The notes under the pieces are model-generated. The model was not told where the DNA came from. It did not search any database and saw only the letters and a program-made list of their open reading frames with translations. A DNA stretch of 64,000 bases from Kineosporia succinea (GTDB lineage Bacteria; Actinomycetota; Actinomycetes; Actinomycetales; Kineosporiaceae): assembly GCF_030811555.1 (NCBI RefSeq), contig NZ_JAUSQZ010000001.1, positions 1,302,001 to 1,366,000 of the forward strand, in the 5' to 3' direction. Positions 25,901 to 34,365 of this stretch are shown in pieces (within the stretch, counting starts at the first letter, position 1; each line of letters starts with the position of its first letter). A program made the translations under genes and the position numbers.

Positions 25901-27056
25901 ACTCGTCGAGCAGCACCACCCGGAACCGCTGCCGCTCCACCGCACCGACCTCGGGCCACTCCCGGGCGAGCCGGGCGGCGAGCGCCACCTGGTCGCCGAA
26001 GTCGAGCACCTCGAGCTCACGCTTGCGCCGGTCGTAGGCCTTGACCAGGGGAATCAGCGCACGGCGGGCCTGCATCCGCCCGGCGATCTTGCCGACGTCA
26101 CCCTTGGGTTTACCGGGCCCGGCGTCACCGGCGCTGCGGGGCAGTTCGGCCACCCGCTCGACCACCGACTCGGCCAGCGCGTCGATGCGCCCGGCGTCGA
26201 GCAGATGCTCGGCCAGTTCACCGGCCAGCCCGAGCACGGCGTCGACCACGGTGCCGCGTTTCAGGTCGACGCCGGTCATGTCGCCGTCCCAGCGCTCGAC
26301 CAGTTCGTCGACCAGCTGCCAGCTGCCAGCCTCGCCGAGAAGCCTTGCGCCCGGCTCGATCCCGAGTCGCAGGGCGTGGTCGCCGAGCACCGCCGCGGCG
26401 TAGGCGTGGTACGTGGACACCGTGACCGGCCGCGACTCCGGCGTCAGCCCCTTGCGGTGCAGGGCGCGCAGCCGGGCGCGGATGCGTTCGGCCAGCTCAC
26501 CGGCGGCCTTGCGGGTGAAGGTCAGGCCGAGCACCTCGTCGGGCTCGACCATGCCGTTGGCCACGAGCCAGACCACGCGCGCGGCCATGGTCTCGGTCTT
26601 GCCCGACCCGGCGCCGGCCACGACCAGCATCGGCTCGAGCGGCGCCTCGATCACGGCCACCTGTTCGGCGGTGGGCTGGGGGCGCCCCAGAGCCTGTGCG
26701 ATGGCGGACGCGGAGACGACCCGTTTCGGTCGCACCCGGGCTTGCGGACGCGCGGACGGCGCGGGTGCCTCGAGGAGCGGTATGTCGAGGTCGAGTCCCA
26801 GCTGCTCGTCGGCGGGCGGCGTCGGCCGGGAGTCCGGCCGCCGCTCCGGGGAACCCGAACCGGACTTCCCCACCATCGAATCCACCGAATCCGGCGAGCC
26901 CGGCGGCCCCGACGCGTCCCTGGGCCCACCCGACCCGCCGGCCGCCGCATGCCCCGGCCCCGACGCGTCCCCACGCCCACCCGACCCGCCGGCCGCCACA
27001 TCACCCGGCCCCGACGCGTCTTCAGGCCCGAAAAGCCCCTCCTGCTCGCCGTTCAC
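22989..27056 (-). CDS. adnB: AdnB-like helicase-nuclease subunit (UvrD/Rep helicase plus RecB nuclease)
   Basis: 1355 residues. SF1A helicase motifs include Walker A VVAGAGSGKTETMA (about 145-158), LTFTRKAAGELAERI, STYHAYAAAVL, LLDEYQDTSHAQVVLL, GDPHQSIYAWRGA and VHGSKGLEWDVVAVTGM. The C-terminal RecB-like nuclease shows GSAFHAWLERRFG, LRGRIDAVFRR, WDVVDWKTGRPPG and SVQLAVYRLAW, so catalytic D and DxK residues are intact. With AdnA it forms the actinobacterial double-strand-break resection motor. GTG 27056 overlaps the adnA stop as GTGA. It is roughly 250 residues longer than the mycobacterial homologue as I recall it, because of a repeated Gly/Ala-rich N-terminal extension (about residues 12-55) and a Pro/Glu-rich linker before the nuclease. 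Confidence 0.9.
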   Translation of the reverse strand: MNGEQEGLFGPEDASGPGDVAAGGSGGRGDASGPGHAAAGGSGGPRDASGPPGSPDSVDSMVGKSGSGSPERRPDSRPTPPADEQLGLDLDIPLLEAPAPSARPQARVRPKRVVSASAIAQALGRPQPTAEQVAVIEAPLEPMLVVAGAGSGKTETMAARVVWLVANGMVEPDEVLGLTFTRKAAGELAERIRARLRALHRKGLTPESRPVTVSTYHAYAAAVLGDHALRLGIEPGARLLGEAGSWQLVDELVERWDGDMTGVDLKRGTVVDAVLGLAGELAEHLLDAGRIDALAESVVERVAELPRSAGDAGPGKPKGDVGKIAGRMQARRALIPLVKAYDRRKRELEVLDFGDQVALAARLAREWPEVGAVERQRFRVVLLDEYQDTSHAQVVLLQELFGGGHPVIAVGDPHQSIYAWRGASAGNLQRFGLDFPAADGGRAATRHLSTSWRNDHAILAVANELAAPLRHTPVWGDPDLTVDVHPLTARPDAGPGRVRMEWHATLEDEARAVADIAEHAWHRKRDDGSRQSVAVLCRARAQFPLIEATLRGRNLPVEVIGLGGLLHVPEIADLRAALEVVHDPTRGDALMRLLTGPAWRIGARDLDGLGTWSRELAASWRNREFELPANLAVQHDSVDEQSIVDALDALPEPGWEGPQGQQLSDEGRHRLEKLSVVLRGLRGRLALPLPDLVLEAERALLLDVEVAAQPNRSPAAARAHLDAFADVAAQFADSGDRPTLGTFLGWLTAAEERERGLDAGVVEQHEDAIQLLTVHGSKGLEWDVVAVTGMVEGTFPAGQNGQPPKRSKGWLNDIGAVPFPLRGDASGLPQWNYRGATTQDELDLELKRFMEYCGEHEVAEERRLAYVATTRAKDSLLLTGAIWGDGVKPRIPSRFMVEIRELLQRAPRDEIAVGLWNDQPDEGAENPRAVDGRTAVWGDPLEGRRETVEDGAELVRRAIEALSGERRRAYGTRALPDVLPDVLPDVRPGSPSEAGLPMAVALTPRAGEVPPASVDDPGSVEVDASELGASEIRVTEFGVTEVGWAPGEDWLPRDDWAPDDFEPPPDDLDGFAGAGPRRGADSGAASVLGQAGSGTVAAGEVAPLPNVPEPQTTLPAVPEAQTTLQAVPEPQTTEEAAWAREVEVLLAERDAQASGELTVRLPTHLSASRAVALAADRQALAERLRRPMPQQPSPHARRGSAFHAWLERRFGAAALVDIDDLPGADDLDLGDAKLEELQANFLASEWAERTAEAVEVNIETPVAGVVLRGRIDAVFRRPDGAWDVVDWKTGRPPGHEQMKALSVQLAVYRLAWSRLHGIPLEQVSAAFFYASTGRTVRPVDLYDESALEELLFQEV
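23661..23750. repeat. 30-bp unit, three tandem copies in adnB linker
   Basis: Units 23661-23690, 23691-23720 and 23721-23750 differ by a few bases and encode repeats of about ten residues with VPEPQTT or VPEAQTT. Confidence 0.85.
24099..24134. repeat. 12-bp unit, three perfect tandem copies in adnB
   Basis: CACATCGGGCAG is repeated three times without change and encodes a DVLP-type repeat in the linker between helicase and nuclease. Confidence 0.85.
26910..27020. repeat. 51-bp tandem repeat in 5' end of adnB
   Basis: About two and a half copies encode DASGPG(D/H)(V/A)AAGGSGG followed by two variable residues, directly after the GTG start region and before the helicase domain. Confidence 0.75.
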
Positions 27057-30000
27057 CGGCCCACCTGCCGACCCTCGTTGCGCAGCGGACATGTGCGCCG
27101 CACATCGCAGACGTGACACATCGAGTTCGACCTGGCCGGGAACTCGGACGCACCCATCCCCTCGGCCGCCTCGTGCACCAGGTCGGACGCCCAGCCCGGC
27201 TCCGGATCACTGGCCAGCGGAGGCTGCTGCTGCACCGTGACCTTCACCGTCTCGCGCCCCAGCTGCACCAGCGCCGCCCCACCGGCCCCGATGCCCTCGG
27301 GCACCCGCAGCCCGGCCTGCGCCGCCGCCCGCGCCAGACCGCCCTCTTCGACCGCCACCTGGTAGACCCCGAGCTGCGCGTGCCGCGCGACCTCGGCCCG
27401 GGTCGGCGCGGAGCGGCCGGTTTTCAGGTCGATCACGACGAGGCGGCCCTGGGCGTCTTGCTCGACCCGGTCGACCTTGCCCACGATCTGGGCCCGCCCG
27501 ACCTCGACCTTCACCGACTGCTCGGTGGCGACCAGCGTGCGCCCGGCCTTCTTCGCCTCGGCCGTGTAGGCGGCCAGCTTGGAGATCATGGCCTCGGCCC
27601 GCGCGCGCTCGGTGTCGGCCACCCAGCCCTGCCCCAGCCCGAGCCGGCTGAACCGCTCGGCCAGCAACGTGCGCAGCTTGACCAGGTTGCCGTCGGGCAC
27701 CTCCTCGGCCATCTGGTGCACCAGGTCGCCGAGCCCCTGGGCGGTCGACGAACTGCGCCGCCCGCCCGAGGCGTTGAGCAGCCAGCGCAGCGAACACCGG
27801 CCGAACGCCTCGACCTGCGACGGCGAGACCCGCACCAGCGCCGACGGCTCCCGCAACGGACCCGCAACGGAAACCGGCGCCAGGCCGTACCATTCACCCG
27901 GATCGGCGCCCGGAACCCCGGCCAGCGCAAGACGGGCCAGCTGCCGGGCCGCCGCCTCCCGCCGCGACCGCGTGGCGAGCGGATCGACCACCACCGCCCG
28001 CAGCTGCGCCACCAGGGCCGGCAGCGTCATCATCCGCGGCACCTCGGCGAGCGGGCGCACCTCCTGCTCCCCCTCGGCGCTGTCCGGATCGACGAGGTCG
28101 AGGAAGGTCGAGGGCATCACCTCGTCGGACCGCACCGCCGTGACCAGCAGGTGCCGCCGGGCCCGGCTCACCGCGACGTGGAACAGGCGCAGCTCGTCGT
28201 CTTGAATGGCCTTGCGCTGCGCCACGAATCCCAGATCGCCGCGGCCGTCGACCACCTCGGCCAGACGCTGCCCGCCGAGCAGCGAGTCACGCAGCTGCAG
28301 GTTCGGCCAGTCGCCCTCCTGCACACCGGCCACCGCGACCACGTCCCACTCCAGCCCGGCCGCCGCCGTGGCCGTGACCAGGGCGACCGCCTCGTCGGTG
28401 GGCGCGCGCTCGGCCAGGGTGTCGGCGGGCACGTCCTGGGCCTCGAGGTGGTCGAGGAAGGCCTGGGCGTCGGCACCGGGAAACCGGTCGGTGAAGCGGG
28501 CCGCGGCCTCGAAAAGAGCCATCACGGCGTCGAGATCGCGGTCGGCGCGGGTGCCGGCCACGCCCCCGGACAGCGCGGTGCGCCGCCAGGAGATCGCCAG
28601 GCCCGTGCGGTCCCAGATCTCCCAGAGAACGGTTTCGGGACTGGCGTTCTCGTGCCCGGCGGCCTCCCGCCCGGCACCCAGCACGGTCGCGACCCGGCGC
28701 GCGGGGGCGGAGACGCGCGGCTCGAGCACGGCCAGGCGGGCCGGGTCGAGCAGGGCCTCGACCAGCAGCTCGTCACTGGCGCGGCCACCACCGGAGGCCA
28801 GCTCCTCGGTGCGCAGGGCCTGGCGCAGCCGCCGCACGGCGATCGCGTCGGCCCCTCCGATCGCGCTGGTGAGCAGGTCGGAGGCGACCTCGGCGGTGAG
28901 CTGCCCCGGCCGCAGCGCGCAGCGCAGGGCGAGACGCAGTGGCACGACGGCGATCTCGTCGCGCACCGGCACCTCGGCGGTGGGGATCGCGACCGGCACC
29001 CCGGCCGCGCCGAGCGAGCGCCGCAGCGGCCCGGTGGCCTTGGTCGAGCGCACGATCACGGCCATCCGCTGCCACGGCACCTGCTGCTCGAGGTGCAGGC
29101 GGCGCAGGTGCTGCGCGATGTAGGCGCCCTCGCGGGCGGGTGAGGCGAAGACCTCGACCCCGATGGTGGACGACGTGGAGCCCGCCGCGGTCACGACCCG
29201 CTGGGATGCCGTACCCGCCGCCCCGATCCGTTCTGCGACCCGCCCGGCCACGGCCCGCAGCGCCGGCCCGTGACGGTAGACCCGGCCGAGGGTGATCACG
29301 GCCGCCTGCCCGCCGTCGGCGCGGCGGAACCGCTGCACCGCATCGGCCAGGGCACTGGGACGCGCACCGCGGAAGGTCTGCACGGCCGAGTCGGGGTCAC
29401 CGGCCAGGATCAGGTCTCGCCCGCCGCCCGCGACCAGCCGGAGCAGGTGCTCGGCGGCCACGGTGAGCTCGTGCGCGTCGTCGACCACGACCAGCCGGCG
29501 CCGGTCCTGCTCGGCGCCGAGCAGCTCGTCGTCGGACAGGAGCAGTTCGGTCGCCGCGTCGACGATGCCCGCCGGGTCGTAGGCGTTGGGGGTGGAGAGC
29601 GCCGTGACGTCGAGATACTCGGACATCACGTCGGCCGCGGCGAGCCAGTCGGGCCGGTCGTTGAGCTGCCCCAGCCGGCGCAGGTCTTCGGGGGTGAGGC
29701 CGCGTTCGACCGCGCGCATCAGCAGGTCTCGCAGCTCGTCGCGGAAACCGCGCAGCTGCCGGATCTCCTCACCGGTCGACGAGGGCCAGACCGGGGCACT
29801 GCCCAGCCCCTCGGCGTGCCCGGCGAGCAGGTCGGCGAGCATCCGGTCCTGCTCGGGACCGGAGATCAGCCGGGGCGAGGGATCACCGTCGAGCGACAGG
29901 GCGCGGTGCAGGAGGCCGAACGCGTAGGAGTGCGGCGTGCGCGAGATCGGCTCCTGCACCGTGCCGCCGATGCGCGCCGACAGCCTCTCCCGCAGCCGGG

Positions 30001-30268
30001 CCGACGCCACCCGGGTGGGCGCGATCGACAGCACCGCACCGGGAGACAGCCCGTCGCGCTCGACCCGCGCCGCCACCGCCTCGATCAGCGCCGTGGTCTT
30101 GCCGGTGCCCGGGGCCCCGAAAACCACCACCGGCCCACTGCCCTGCCGCCGCTCGATCAGCGCGGCCTGGGCCTCGTCGGGCACCAGGAGCTCACGGGGC
30201 GCCGCCCCGGGCCCGACGAGCCGCACGGACGGCCCGGCCGGGCGGCGTTCACGGGTCGCGGTGCTCAT
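27053..30268 (-). CDS. adnA: AdnA-like helicase-nuclease subunit
   Basis: 1071 residues. UvrD/Rep-type motor with Walker A VVVFGAPGTGKTTALIE (residues 48-64), LSIAPTRVASARLRERL and a Walker B-like LVVVDDAHEL where the usual DE is DD. The C-terminal nuclease has IVGKVDRVE, LVVIDLKTGRSAPT and HAQLGVYQVA. An iron-sulfur site is indicated by an upstream Cys in FGRCSLRWLLNASGG plus C1051-x2-C1054-x5-C1060 at the C-terminus, as in AddB and AdnA. It pairs with AdnB for end resection. ATG 30268 was chosen over an upstream in-frame start because the region beyond it is not coding-like. adnA-adnB order matches mycobacteria. Confidence 0.9.
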   Translation of the reverse strand: MSTATRERRPAGPSVRLVGPGAAPRELLVPDEAQAALIERRQGSGPVVVFGAPGTGKTTALIEAVAARVERDGLSPGAVLSIAPTRVASARLRERLSARIGGTVQEPISRTPHSYAFGLLHRALSLDGDPSPRLISGPEQDRMLADLLAGHAEGLGSAPVWPSSTGEEIRQLRGFRDELRDLLMRAVERGLTPEDLRRLGQLNDRPDWLAAADVMSEYLDVTALSTPNAYDPAGIVDAATELLLSDDELLGAEQDRRRLVVVDDAHELTVAAEHLLRLVAGGGRDLILAGDPDSAVQTFRGARPSALADAVQRFRRADGGQAAVITLGRVYRHGPALRAVAGRVAERIGAAGTASQRVVTAAGSTSSTIGVEVFASPAREGAYIAQHLRRLHLEQQVPWQRMAVIVRSTKATGPLRRSLGAAGVPVAIPTAEVPVRDEIAVVPLRLALRCALRPGQLTAEVASDLLTSAIGGADAIAVRRLRQALRTEELASGGGRASDELLVEALLDPARLAVLEPRVSAPARRVATVLGAGREAAGHENASPETVLWEIWDRTGLAISWRRTALSGGVAGTRADRDLDAVMALFEAAARFTDRFPGADAQAFLDHLEAQDVPADTLAERAPTDEAVALVTATAAAGLEWDVVAVAGVQEGDWPNLQLRDSLLGGQRLAEVVDGRGDLGFVAQRKAIQDDELRLFHVAVSRARRHLLVTAVRSDEVMPSTFLDLVDPDSAEGEQEVRPLAEVPRMMTLPALVAQLRAVVVDPLATRSRREAAARQLARLALAGVPGADPGEWYGLAPVSVAGPLREPSALVRVSPSQVEAFGRCSLRWLLNASGGRRSSSTAQGLGDLVHQMAEEVPDGNLVKLRTLLAERFSRLGLGQGWVADTERARAEAMISKLAAYTAEAKKAGRTLVATEQSVKVEVGRAQIVGKVDRVEQDAQGRLVVIDLKTGRSAPTRAEVARHAQLGVYQVAVEEGGLARAAAQAGLRVPEGIGAGGAALVQLGRETVKVTVQQQPPLASDPEPGWASDLVHEAAEGMGASEFPARSNSMCHVCDVRRTCPLRNEGRQVGR

Positions 30269-30600
30269 GACCAGACATGAGACCACAAGCCACCGACAAG
30301 TCGGACCGGAGCCGGAACGAGCACGGATTCCGGCCCGGGTGACGAGCCCTCCCACCCGGGGACACCGCCGACCGGCCAGCAGCTTGAGCCCGGTGCGGTG
30401 GAAGTTCCGGGCCCGGGGCGGCCGTCGTCCCGCCGAAGAGAGGTTCGCTCAGCCCGGACGATGCGTGAGGCCACCCGGGCCGGGCCATCCGGGCCGGGCC
30501 ACCCCGGCCGGGGCCGCACGGGCCGGGGCCGCACCAGAGCCGCCCCGGGACCACCCCGGAGGTCACCACCGGTTCCGGCGCCCGATCTGCGCCCGAAGCC
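30269..30600. other. GC-rich gap between adnA and the ATL gene
   Basis: No gene seen. The middle (about 30470-30545) is simple GC-rich sequence built of repeated CCGGGCCGGGCCA-like and GGCCGGGGCCGCAC-like words. The adnA promoter must lie at the left end, but no clear -10 box is visible. Confidence 0.5.
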
Positions 30601-30957
30601 TCAGCCCACGTCCGGATCCCAGCGCGCCCGCCGCAGATCCACGCGCTCGCCCCCGGGCCGCAGCGGCGTCCCCTCCTGCGCGTACGCCCGCAGCGCTCGC
30701 GCCTCGTGCCCGGTCGGCGGCAGTCCACCGGCCCGCAGCACGCGCCACCACGGCACCAGACTCCCCCACTGCGACATGACCTTCCCGACCTGCCGCGGAC
30801 CCCCGTGCCCGACCAGCGCGGCCACGTCGCCGTAGGTCAGAACCTGCCCCGGCGGAATGGCGTTCACCACGTCCAGGACGTCCGCGACGTAGGTCTCGGC
30901 CGTCGAAGAGGTCGACTCATCCTCATCACCAGTAACAGCGTCCTGCGCAGATGCCAT
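30601..30957 (-). CDS. Alkyltransferase-like protein (ATL, MGMT family without active Cys)
   Basis: 118 residues. The MGMT C-terminal fold is clear: VLDVVNAIPPGQVLTYGDVAALVGHGGPRQVGKVMSQWG (split here for description) then VPWWRVLRAGGLPP. The active-site PCHRV motif reads PWWRV, so the acceptor Cys is replaced by Trp at residue 70. Family knowledge: ATL proteins bind O6-alkylguanine, flip it and hand the lesion to nucleotide excision repair rather than removing the alkyl group. ATG 30957 has GAGGGG 6 bases upstream. An ATL gene beside adnA also occurs in mycobacteria, which supports a DNA-repair neighbourhood. Confidence 0.88.
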   Translation of the reverse strand: MASAQDAVTGDEDESTSSTAETYVADVLDVVNAIPPGQVLTYGDVAALVGHGGPRQVGKVMSQWGSLVPWWRVLRAGGLPPTGHEARALRAYAQEGTPLRPGGERVDLRRARWDPDVG

Positions 30958-31124
30958 GAAGAACCCCTCAAACCAGACCTACGTGACCCGGTGCGCCGCA
31001 GCATCATCCGTTCGACCGATGCCCGATGAGTAGGACACCGGAAGGGCCTAAGCTTCCCTGACCCGCCGTTCACCCTCCAAGCCGGAAAGCGCCCCTCGGA
31101 CAACCCCGCCGACAGATCGCGGAC

Positions 31125-32606
31125 ATGGTCTTCTCCTCGCCGACGTTCCTGTTCCTCTTCCTGCCACTGACCCTCCTGGCGTACCTGATGGTGCCCAGAT
31201 CGTGGCGGAACGCCTGCCTTCTGCTGGCCAGCATCGTCTTCTACGTCTGGGGCGCGGGCGGTCACGTCTTCGTGCTGCTCTACGTCGCCCTCGTGAGCTT
31301 CTACGGCGCCCGCATGGCGGGGAGGGCCAGGTCCCGGGCCTCCGCGACCTCAATGGTGGACGCGCCTGCCGCACTCCCGCAGGAAGCGGCACCGAAGGCG
31401 CCCCGGGCGGAGATCGCGGGCCTGATCGCCCTCGTGCTGATCCCCATCGCGCTCTACAAGTACCTGCCCCCGGTGACCCAGTTCGTCGCCTCGACGGCCT
31501 GGCCCGGCGCCCCGCAGATCCACTGGGCCCTGCCGCTGGGCATCTCGTTCTTCACCTTCCACGCCATCTCGTACGTGGTCGACGCCGGTCGCGGTGACCT
31601 GCCCCCCGAGCGCTCGAGCCGCGACTACCTGCTCTACCTCTTCCTCTTCCCGCATCAGATCGCCGGGCCGATCGTGCGGTACTCGGAGATCGCCAGGGAG
31701 CTGAAGGACAGCCGCGAGGTCACCCTCGGCAACGCCACCTACGGCCTCACCCGGTTCGCCTGGGGGCTGACCAAGAAGGCCTACATCGCCGACTCGGCCG
31801 GCATCGTGGCCGATGCGGCATTCAGCACCCCGGGCAGCTCTTTCAACTCCAGCACCGCATGGATCGGGGCCCTGGCCTACGCGATCCAGATCTATTTCGA
31901 CTTCAGCGGCTATTCGGACATGGCGATAGGTCTCGCCGCAATCTTCGGTTTCCGGTTCCCGGAGAATTTCCGTTCGCCCTACGCCAGCATCGGCCCTGCG
32001 GATTATTGGCGGCGCTGGCACATGACTCTGTCGCGCTGGTTCCGGGATTACGTCTACATTCCTCTGGGCGGCAACCGGCACGGGATCCGCCGCGAGTACG
32101 CCGCCCTCCTGATCACTTTCCTGCTCACCTCGCTGTGGCACGGAGCCACCTGGGGATTCCTGGTCTGGGGCGGACTGCACAGCCTGGCACTGCTCGCCGA
32201 GCGGGTCACCGGTGCCCACCGGCGCACCCCCGGCGCGATCATGACGGTGCTGCGACGTGCGGCGATGGCGGTATTCGTGGTGTTCAGCTGGGTGCCGTTC
32301 CGTGCCCCGACGCTGACCGAGGCGGTCGACGTCTGGCAGGCCATGTTCGGCTTCTCGGGAGGCGCACCATCACCGGACGCTTACATCACGCTGACTCCGT
32401 GGAACGAGCTCGCATTGTTACTGGGGATACTCGTGTTCTTCCTGCCCCGAAATGCGACGGGTTTTCAACTGGTTCACGGCGGGCATTCCGGACGCCTGCA
32501 GTTCCGCTATCCCCTGGCCGCGGTCACCGCGCCGGTCCTGCTGGTGGTTGCGGTGATCTCGGTGCTCTGGCTGGATTTCAGCCCGTTCCTGTACTTCCAG
32601 TTCTGA
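31125..32606 (+). CDS. MBOAT-family O-acyltransferase (AlgI-like)
   Basis: 493 residues with about ten to twelve membrane segments. It starts MVFSSPTFLFLFLPLTLLAYL, typical of AlgI/PatA/DltB-type proteins. FLFPHQIAGPIVRYSEIA, YFDFSGYSDMAIGLAAIFGFRFPENF, DYWRRWHMTLSRWFRDYVYIPLGGN and LLTSLWHGATWGFLVWGG follow; the His of LWHGA is the invariant MBOAT residue. Family role: passes an acyl group (commonly acetyl) across the membrane to an extracellular glycan. The next gene, 22 bases on, encodes the usual SGNH partner, so the two form an O-acylation pair. No strong ribosome-binding site before ATG 31125. Confidence 0.92.
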   Translation: MVFSSPTFLFLFLPLTLLAYLMVPRSWRNACLLLASIVFYVWGAGGHVFVLLYVALVSFYGARMAGRARSRASATSMVDAPAALPQEAAPKAPRAEIAGLIALVLIPIALYKYLPPVTQFVASTAWPGAPQIHWALPLGISFFTFHAISYVVDAGRGDLPPERSSRDYLLYLFLFPHQIAGPIVRYSEIARELKDSREVTLGNATYGLTRFAWGLTKKAYIADSAGIVADAAFSTPGSSFNSSTAWIGALAYAIQIYFDFSGYSDMAIGLAAIFGFRFPENFRSPYASIGPADYWRRWHMTLSRWFRDYVYIPLGGNRHGIRREYAALLITFLLTSLWHGATWGFLVWGGLHSLALLAERVTGAHRRTPGAIMTVLRRAAMAVFVVFSWVPFRAPTLTEAVDVWQAMFGFSGGAPSPDAYITLTPWNELALLLGILVFFLPRNATGFQLVHGGHSGRLQFRYPLAAVTAPVLLVVAVISVLWLDFSPFLYFQF

Positions 32607-32628
32607 TTGTTCTGGCAAGCTGTTCTCC

Positions 32629-34365
32629 GTGGGCCGAATCATCATCCTTCCGGACGACGACGAACCCGATCACTCGCCGGGCGCGGGCGGCCGGCCAGTC
32701 GGTCCGGTGGGGTCGTTCGGCGGGTTCGGCGTACGCAGCGGCGTGTCGGCTTCCCGCTCCGGTGTGGCCCTGCGTCACGAACGCCACCCCGACCGGCTCG
32801 AGGTCGTCCACCACCCCGACCCCGAGGCGCAGCCCGGCACCGGAGCCCGGCCCACGACGCCGGACGCACCGCGGCGCGAAGCCACGACCGATGCCGGGCA
32901 CACCGAGCGGGCTGTCGTGGCTGACCCCCACGGCGGCGCCGAACCCGCCGTCGACCCCGACGGCGAACCCAACGGCGAACCCGTCATCGAGCCCGCGAGC
33001 GCCCCGGAAGGCACCCCCGAGCCCCAAGCCGCACGGGCCCCGGAGACCGAGCCCCGGCGCGTCCTCGAGCAGGCCCCCGGAACCCCGGCGAAGCCGACCG
33101 GAACCGACCCCGAGACCGCCGGCCCCGAGCCGCACTCGGCCACCGACGAACTCGACGAGCTGCTCGAGAAGTTCCGCACCGAGCGTCACCGCAGGCGCAG
33201 CGTGAGGGCCGCCCGGGGCCTCGTCGCCCTGTTCGCGCTCGCCCTGCTCGCCGTCTGGCTGCTCGACCCGCCCCTGCCCTGGGGCGACGAGAACCGCAGC
33301 CTGACCTCGTTCCCCGACGTCTCCCCGTCGGGCCTTCTCAGTGGCGCCGACACCCAGCAGACCGACGCCGCCCTGCGCGACCGCCTGGCCCTGCGGCAGT
33401 ACGTCACCGAGGCGATCGGCGAGGCCTCGCGCGACAAGCTCGGCACCAGCCTCAACCCGGCCGTGGTGCTCGGGAAGAACCGCACCCCGTTCCTGTCCGA
33501 AGACTTCACGTTGCCCTGCAAGTACGACTTCGACGCCGCCAGGACCGCCGCCGGGCTCGACCGGCTCAGCTCGATCGCGGCCGGCACCGGCAAGTCGATC
33601 ATGGTGGCGATCGCCCCCGACAAGTCCGCGATCATGACCGACGCGCTCGGTTCCCGCGCCGGCGCCCTGCTGGCCTGTGCCAACCAGGTGCGCGACGAGA
33701 CCGAGCAGACCTGGGGTGCGCAGGCGTCCGGCCCGGTGGTCACCAGCTGGGACCAGCTCCAGGCCACGCAGGACGAAGACCCGGGCTCGGTGTTCCAGAA
33801 GGGCGACAGCCACTGGAGCAGCAAGGGCGCCCTGGTCTGGTCGAAGACCGTCATCGACGCGCTGATCGCGCGCGGCGAGGCCCCGGCCGACCTGTCCGGC
33901 GCCCCCGACGCGGTGCAGGTGCAGGACGAGCAGGCCGACAACGACCTCTACCGGCTGATGGGCATCACGAAGAAGGCGATGGTGCCGGTCTACGGCGTCA
34001 CCCGCGACGACGTGACGATCCGCGCCCACACCGAGGAGTCCCCCTCGGGCCGTGGTGTGGCCGTGTTCCGGGCCTGGTCCACGACGGCGCCGATGATCGA
34101 GGGCCGCACGCTCATCGTCAACGACTCGTTCATCTCCCGCGCCGAGGGGCTGCTCGCGCCGTACTTCACCAACCTCGAGGTGATGCACTGGTCGGACTTC
34201 CTCACCGCGGTGCAGGACGACGATCTTCCCGGGTTCGACCGCATCATCATCGAGACCGTGCAGCGTGGCTGGCCCCAGCGCGCCGGCTGGCTCCAGGAGG
34301 GTCAGCCGATGTACGAGGCGCTGGCCGCCGAGCTGGGCACGCCGATCAAGACCGACGAAGACTGA
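32629..34365 (+). CDS. AlgJ/AlgX-like SGNH acyl-transfer partner, membrane-anchored
   Basis: 578 residues from GTG 32629. Residues 1-185 are a long Pro/Glu/Ala-rich cytoplasmic region with no fold I recognise. One membrane segment follows (GLVALFALALLAVWLLDPPL, about 198-217). The extracellular domain has GENRSLTSFP-like opening, VLGKNRTPFLSEDF, FQKGDSHWSSKGALVW (Asp/His region) and LIVNDSFISRAEGLLAPYF, with Ser in the NDSF motif as likely nucleophile. AlgJ/AlgX/DHHW proteins accept the acyl group delivered by the MBOAT partner and place it on a glycan. Target is probably a wall or capsule polymer made by this cell. The last 20 bases overlap the convergent gene. Confidence 0.85.
   Translation: MGRIIILPDDDEPDHSPGAGGRPVGPVGSFGGFGVRSGVSASRSGVALRHERHPDRLEVVHHPDPEAQPGTGARPTTPDAPRREATTDAGHTERAVVADPHGGAEPAVDPDGEPNGEPVIEPASAPEGTPEPQAARAPETEPRRVLEQAPGTPAKPTGTDPETAGPEPHSATDELDELLEKFRTERHRRRSVRAARGLVALFALALLAVWLLDPPLPWGDENRSLTSFPDVSPSGLLSGADTQQTDAALRDRLALRQYVTEAIGEASRDKLGTSLNPAVVLGKNRTPFLSEDFTLPCKYDFDAARTAAGLDRLSSIAAGTGKSIMVAIAPDKSAIMTDALGSRAGALLACANQVRDETEQTWGAQASGPVVTSWDQLQATQDEDPGSVFQKGDSHWSSKGALVWSKTVIDALIARGEAPADLSGAPDAVQVQDEQADNDLYRLMGITKKAMVPVYGVTRDDVTIRAHTEESPSGRGVAVFRAWSTTAPMIEGRTLIVNDSFISRAEGLLAPYFTNLEVMHWSDFLTAVQDDDLPGFDRIIIETVQRGWPQRAGWLQEGQPMYEALAAELGTPIKTDED

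Noticed and set aside
24489-27116. 875-codon open frame on the plus strand antisense to adnB
   Set aside because: GC-rich codon bias on the minus strand opens the opposite frame. Its translation has no recognisable domain, whereas the minus strand encodes full helicase and nuclease motifs.
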